Shown one piece after another: positions 51,897-55,092 of a DNA stretch of 55,092 nucleotides. The stretch is from SbD1 sp049300095 (GTDB taxonomy: Bacteria; Desulfobacterota; Syntrophobacteria; Syntrophobacterales; Syntrophobacteraceae), in contig JBAQYM010000052.1 in assembly GCA_049300095.1 (NCBI GenBank), positions 1-55,092 on the forward strand. The letters run 5' to 3'. Each line of letters starts with the position of its first letter. The first letter of the stretch is position 1. A program made the translations under genes and the position numbers. The notes under the pieces were generated by a model. It saw nothing but the letters and a program-made list of their open reading frames with translations. It ran no database searches and was not told the DNA's origin.

Positions 51897-51922
51897 GGTG
51901 GGAGCGGCTTCGAGCCGCGATG
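51897..51922. repeat. REP-like unit inside the hox operon
   Basis: GTGGGAGCGGCTTCGAGCCG followed by CGATG, between hoxF stop and hoxU start. The core palindrome is the same as at 3617, 5697, 7651 and 7708. Confidence 0.7.
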
Positions 51923-51956
51923 CTATCCGGAATGAATCTCCAATGGAGGTGCCATA

Positions 51957-52676
51957 ATGTCGGTTGTCACCCTTACGATTAACGATAAACTTGTCAGCGC
52001 TCCGGCAACCGCGACGCTTCTGGACGCTATCAGGGAGCAGGGGATAGACGTTCCAACCCTTTGCCACCTGAAGGGCCTGAGCGAACGCGGCGGGTGCCGC
52101 CTCTGCGTGGTCGAGATGGAGGGCAGCCCCAGGCTGTTCGCCTCGTGCGTCACTCCCGTTGCCGAAGGAATGGTGGTCCGGACCCATACGGAAAGGCTCG
52201 CCAAATACAGACAAATGATGATCGAACTGCTCCTGGCCGAGCGCAACCACATCTGCGCGGTCTGCGTCCAGAACGGCAACTGCGAGTTGCAGACCCTGGC
52301 CGCAAAACTCGGAGTCACGAGCGTTCGCTACGACTACATCTGCCCCGACCTGCCGATGGACGCCAGCCATGAGCGCTACGTCATGGACCACAACCGGTGC
52401 GTTCTGTGCAGCCGCTGCAACCGCGTGTGCGACGAAGTCGAAGGCGCGCACACCCTCGACACGGCAGGGCGCGGAATTCAAAGCAGGGTCATTGCGGGCA
52501 TGAGCCAGCCGTGGGGGACCAGCCGGAGCTGTACAAGCTGCGGCAAATGTGTCCAGGTCTGCCCCACGGGCGCCCTTTTCAAGAAGGGGTCGAGTGCGGC
52601 CGAGATGGTAAAACAGCACGACTTCCTGCTCTGGATCCTGGATGGTCGTGAAAAGAAGATTTGGCACTGGTCCTGA
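51957..52676 (+). CDS. hoxU: HoxU, Fe-S electron-transfer subunit
   Basis: 239 residues, start behind GGAGGT. N-terminal [2Fe-2S] ferredoxin motif (PTLCHLKGLSERGGCRLCVV and FASCVTP), then the His/Cys cluster site NHICAVCVQNGNCEL, then two 4Fe-4S sets, CVLCSRCNRVC and CTSCGKCVQVCPTG. This matches the N-terminal part of NuoG. It links HoxF to the hydrogenase dimer. 18 bases separate it from hoxY. Confidence 0.96.
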   Translation: MSVVTLTINDKLVSAPATATLLDAIREQGIDVPTLCHLKGLSERGGCRLCVVEMEGSPRLFASCVTPVAEGMVVRTHTERLAKYRQMMIELLLAERNHICAVCVQNGNCELQTLAAKLGVTSVRYDYICPDLPMDASHERYVMDHNRCVLCSRCNRVCDEVEGAHTLDTAGRGIQSRVIAGMSQPWGTSRSCTSCGKCVQVCPTGALFKKGSSAAEMVKQHDFLLWILDGREKKIWHWS

Positions 52677-52694
52677 TAAGAGGAGAGGCGGAGC

Positions 52695-53258
52695 ATGGCA
52701 ACATCAACTAATAGCAAACCTCGGCTGGCCACCGTCTGGTTGGGGGGATGCGCCGGCTGTCATATGAGTCTGCTGGACCTGGACGAACGCATAGTGGACG
52801 TTCTTGGTCTGGTGGATCTGGTCTTCAGCCCCGTGGCGGACATCAAGAAGTTCCCCGAGGGCGTGGATGTCACGCTGGTCGAGGGGTCGGTCTGCAATTC
52901 GGAAAACCTGCACCTGGCCCGCGAAGTCCGCGCGAACAGCAAACTGGTTGTGGCCTTCGGCGACTGCGCCGTGACCGGCAACGTCCCGAGCATGCGCAAC
53001 AGGTTGAAACTCGATGACATTTTGTCCTCGGTCTATACGGAAGATTTCTACCGGGAAGGTCCGGGCCCCGTGCCCCAGACCGAAGGGGGCGTGCTCCCGG
53101 TCCTTCTGCCCAAGGTGGTGCCCCTGCACCAGGTGATTTCGGTGGACGTTTATCTGCCCGGTTGCCCGCCGAGTCCGGAACGGATTTGGGCTGCCATTAA
53201 CGCAATCCTCTCGGGAGGGCCTATCGAGCTGCCCGTCGAGATGCGTTCATTCGGCTAG
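52695..53258 (+). CDS. hoxY: HoxY, [NiFe]-hydrogenase small subunit
   Basis: 187 residues. Proximal 4Fe-4S ligands in WLGGCAGCHMSLLDLDE (Cys 19 and 22), FGDCAVTGNVPSMRN and LPGCPPSPERIW. Short, with no TAT signal, as in cytoplasmic group 3 enzymes. Electrons from H2 oxidation pass from the NiFe site through this cluster to HoxU. The gap to hoxH is 80 bp. Confidence 0.95.
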   Translation: MATSTNSKPRLATVWLGGCAGCHMSLLDLDERIVDVLGLVDLVFSPVADIKKFPEGVDVTLVEGSVCNSENLHLAREVRANSKLVVAFGDCAVTGNVPSMRNRLKLDDILSSVYTEDFYREGPGPVPQTEGGVLPVLLPKVVPLHQVISVDVYLPGCPPSPERIWAAINAILSGGPIELPVEMRSFG

Positions 53259-53338
53259 CGAGATCGGAATTGGGCGGACGATGATTTTGTCATACGTCCC
53301 GGTTGGAACCTGCTAAGAAGATAGAGAGAAGGACGAGT

Positions 53339-54775
53339 ATGGCACAGACTATAACAATCGAACCAATCACTCGCATTGAAGGCCACGGAAAGGTGACGAT
53401 CAGCCTGGATGATGCCGGCCGGGTTGCCGATGCCAAGTTCCACGTGGTCGAGTTCCGCGGTTTCGAAAAGTTTTGTGAGGGGCGCACCTTCCCGGAAATG
53501 CCGGGTATAACCATGCGGATTTGCGGCATTTGCCCGATCAGCCACATGCTGGCTTCGGCAAAGGCCTGCGACGCCGTCCTGGGCGCGAGGATTCCCCCCG
53601 CGGCCAATAAGCTGCGCCGTCTTATAAACCATGCCCAGTACGTGCAGAGCCACGCGCTGAGCTTTTTCCACCTGAGCGCGCCCGACCTGTTGCTCGGAAT
53701 GGAGAGCGACCCCGCCGTCAGAAACGTGGTGGGCCTCGTTCAGAAGTTCCCGGCAGTGGCGGTAAAGGGTGTGAGGCTGCGCGCGTTCGGACAGAACATC
53801 ATCCGGATGCTCGGGGCGAAGTCCGTTCATCCGCCCTGGGCCGTCCCCGGCGGCGTGCGCGAAGGGCTTACCAAAGAGCAGATCGAGACGATCAGGCTGG
53901 CGTTGCCGGAAGCTTTCGAAACGACTGAGATCGCCCTGGACCTCCTTAAGGACAACTACGACAATTTCAAGGAAGAGATCAAGAACTACGGCGATTTCCC
54001 GAGCCTCTACATCGGCCTGGTGACGCCCGAGGGCGGTCTCGAACACTATGACGGCCTCCTCAGGGTCATGGACGCCGACGGCAGGGTGATCGAGCCGGGG
54101 CTTGCCAACGACAGGTGGCGCGAGATCATCGCCGAAGCCGTCGAGCCCTGGAGCTACATGAAGTTCCCGTACTACAAGCCGGGCGGATACGGAAACAGCG
54201 CGGGCCTCTACCGCGTGGGTCCGATTGCGCGCTTGAACATCTGCGACTTCGCCGGAACTCCGAGGGCCGACAGGGAGCTGCGCCAGTTCAGAAGGCTCGG
54301 CCACGGCAAACCTGTGTCCAGTAGCTTCCACGCTCACTATGCGCGCCTGATCGAGATCATGTTCTCGCTGGAAAAGATCCAGGAGCTGATCGAAGATCCC
54401 GTGATTTTCGAGACGCATCTTCGCAGCATCGCGGGCGCGAACGAGCCGGTGGGCGTCGGGGTCATGGAAGCCCCGCGCGGCACCCTGTTCCACGAGTACC
54501 ACGTGGACGCCAACGGCATCATGACCAAGGCCAATCTGCTGGTCGCAACCGGCAATAACAACCAGGCGATCAACAAGACCGTCCAGCAGATCGCCCAGGC
54601 GTACATGAACGGGAAGGCACAGATTACCGAAGGCCTGATGAACCGTGTCGAGCACGGAGTCCGGCTCTACGACCCGTGCCTGAGCTGCGCGACGCACGCC
54701 GTCGGCCAGATGCCCCTGCACATCCAGCTCTTCGACCACAGGGGTGAGCTGGTGGAGGAAAAAATCAGGGATTAA
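53339..54775 (+). CDS. hoxH: HoxH, [NiFe]-hydrogenase large subunit
   Basis: 478 residues from the ATG at 53339 (AAGGACG upstream). The NiFe-binding L1 motif RICGICPISH holds Cys 62 and 65, and the L2 motif DPCLSCATH holds Cys 447 and 450 with the final His at 453. The 25 residues after that His (AVGQMPLHIQ...) are the maturation extension removed by a HoxW-type protease. Length and motifs fit group 3d bidirectional NAD-linked hydrogenase. The protease and hyp genes are not in the window. Confidence 0.97.
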   Translation: MAQTITIEPITRIEGHGKVTISLDDAGRVADAKFHVVEFRGFEKFCEGRTFPEMPGITMRICGICPISHMLASAKACDAVLGARIPPAANKLRRLINHAQYVQSHALSFFHLSAPDLLLGMESDPAVRNVVGLVQKFPAVAVKGVRLRAFGQNIIRMLGAKSVHPPWAVPGGVREGLTKEQIETIRLALPEAFETTEIALDLLKDNYDNFKEEIKNYGDFPSLYIGLVTPEGGLEHYDGLLRVMDADGRVIEPGLANDRWREIIAEAVEPWSYMKFPYYKPGGYGNSAGLYRVGPIARLNICDFAGTPRADRELRQFRRLGHGKPVSSSFHAHYARLIEIMFSLEKIQELIEDPVIFETHLRSIAGANEPVGVGVMEAPRGTLFHEYHVDANGIMTKANLLVATGNNNQAINKTVQQIAQAYMNGKAQITEGLMNRVEHGVRLYDPCLSCATHAVGQMPLHIQLFDHRGELVEEKIRD

Positions 54776-54984
54776 GGGTGTTTATCGGCGGGTCCGAGGA
54801 GCAAACCCGTGGTGACGGCGGTTTGGCCGCCGATCCCGTGCCCCGGCCCGCCGATCTCCCGACCCGGCCCGCCGATTCCCCGGCCCTCGATGCGGCTGCC
54901 TTGAGCGAGAAATCATGTGGGGCGGGCTTTCCGGGGCCGTTGCCCAAATGAGGAGTTGTTGAAAAAAATCTCCACTTCCGGCAG

Positions 54985-55092
54985 TCCGGGCGGGGATCAA
55001 CCCCGCCCCTACGGATCTGCGGAGGGCGTGATGACAACGGATCTGCGGCGGGTCTGATGCCGTCCCCCGGGCGTAGGGGCGGGGTTGACGGG
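54985..55092. repeat. GGGCGGGGTTGATCCCCGCCC-type repeat pair
   Basis: CCGGGCGGGGATCAACCCCG at 54986-55005 and the inverted form GTAGGGGCGGGGTTGAC at 55073-55089. A common dispersed repeat. The window ends inside it. Confidence 0.6.

Noticed and set aside
50325..52667. Long open frame on the minus strand opposite hoxF and hoxU (about 780 codons)
   Set aside because: It mirrors GC-rich codon third positions of real genes; the plus strand has clear hoxF and hoxU motifs, and the antisense protein shows no domain.

Overview
The window is 55 kb of a GC-rich bacterial chromosome with dense short genes and intergenic spaces full of dispersed repeats. Several gene orders suggest a member of the Desulfobacterota (the former Deltaproteobacteria, perhaps a Syntrophobacter-like lineage): rpsF-rpsR-DUF2232-rplI-dnaB, def-fmt-DUF116-rsmB, a cytosolic HoxEFUYH hydrogenase, an aryl-CoA-ligase-family enzyme and paired NosL proteins. 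This assignment is inferred from gene content, not from a marker-gene tree.

Layout. 1-5.5 kb: a PaaK-type CoA ligase and the minus-strand ribosomal/replication operon. 6.1-7.3 kb: alanine dehydrogenase. 7.3-8.6 kb: a nest of repeats that includes a palindromic 208-bp element whose empty site is preserved at the left end of the window. 8.7-10.7 kb: three unrecognised genes, the first receiver-like. 10.9-12.7 kb: ribF, tRNA-Leu(CAG) with promoter and terminator, a decayed group II intron placed directly behind that terminator, and a second partial copy of the palindromic element. 12.7-21.6 kb: a lipoprotein, a collagen-like/beta-propeller exported protein, a TMTC-like GT-C/TPR membrane protein, a small MITE with 3-bp target duplication, a Kef-type antiporter and a DUF3124 protein. 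21.7-25.8 kb: an EamA transporter remnant, a TAT-exported hemerythrin, a membrane-fusion protein plus ABC ATPase without permease, and an MBL hydrolase. 26-31.8 kb: mutY and a six-gene cluster with two NosL-like proteins, an FtsX-like permease, an ABC ATPase and membrane proteins. 32-38 kb: a glycosyltransferase, then def-fmt-DUF116-rsmB. 38.3-41 kb: a HEPN gene pair, a DUF3795 protein, a 38-codon peptide gene ending in Asp-Asp-Cys-Cys-Ile-Ser, and a bifunctional-nuclease-domain protein. 41-48.6 kb: an RdgC-like protein with a one-TM partner, a lipoprotein, a BglII-like restriction/modification pair, a flippase-like membrane protein and a RecA/KaiC-like ATPase with partner. 49.5-54.8 kb: the complete hoxEFUYH operon for a group 3d NAD-linked [NiFe] hydrogenase.

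The genes with clear roles are mostly housekeeping: translation start and ribosome assembly, the replicative helicase, flavin synthesis, DNA repair and redox balancing through H2/NAD(H). The accessory content is defence (restriction-modification, HEPN pair), envelope and metal handling, and mobile or repetitive DNA. The most unusual feature is the intergenic DNA. It holds at least nine repeat families, a perfect 79-bp inverted repeat, and at least eight tracts of degenerate 7-bp tandem repeats with different sequences. One of these tracts runs into the 5' end of mutY.
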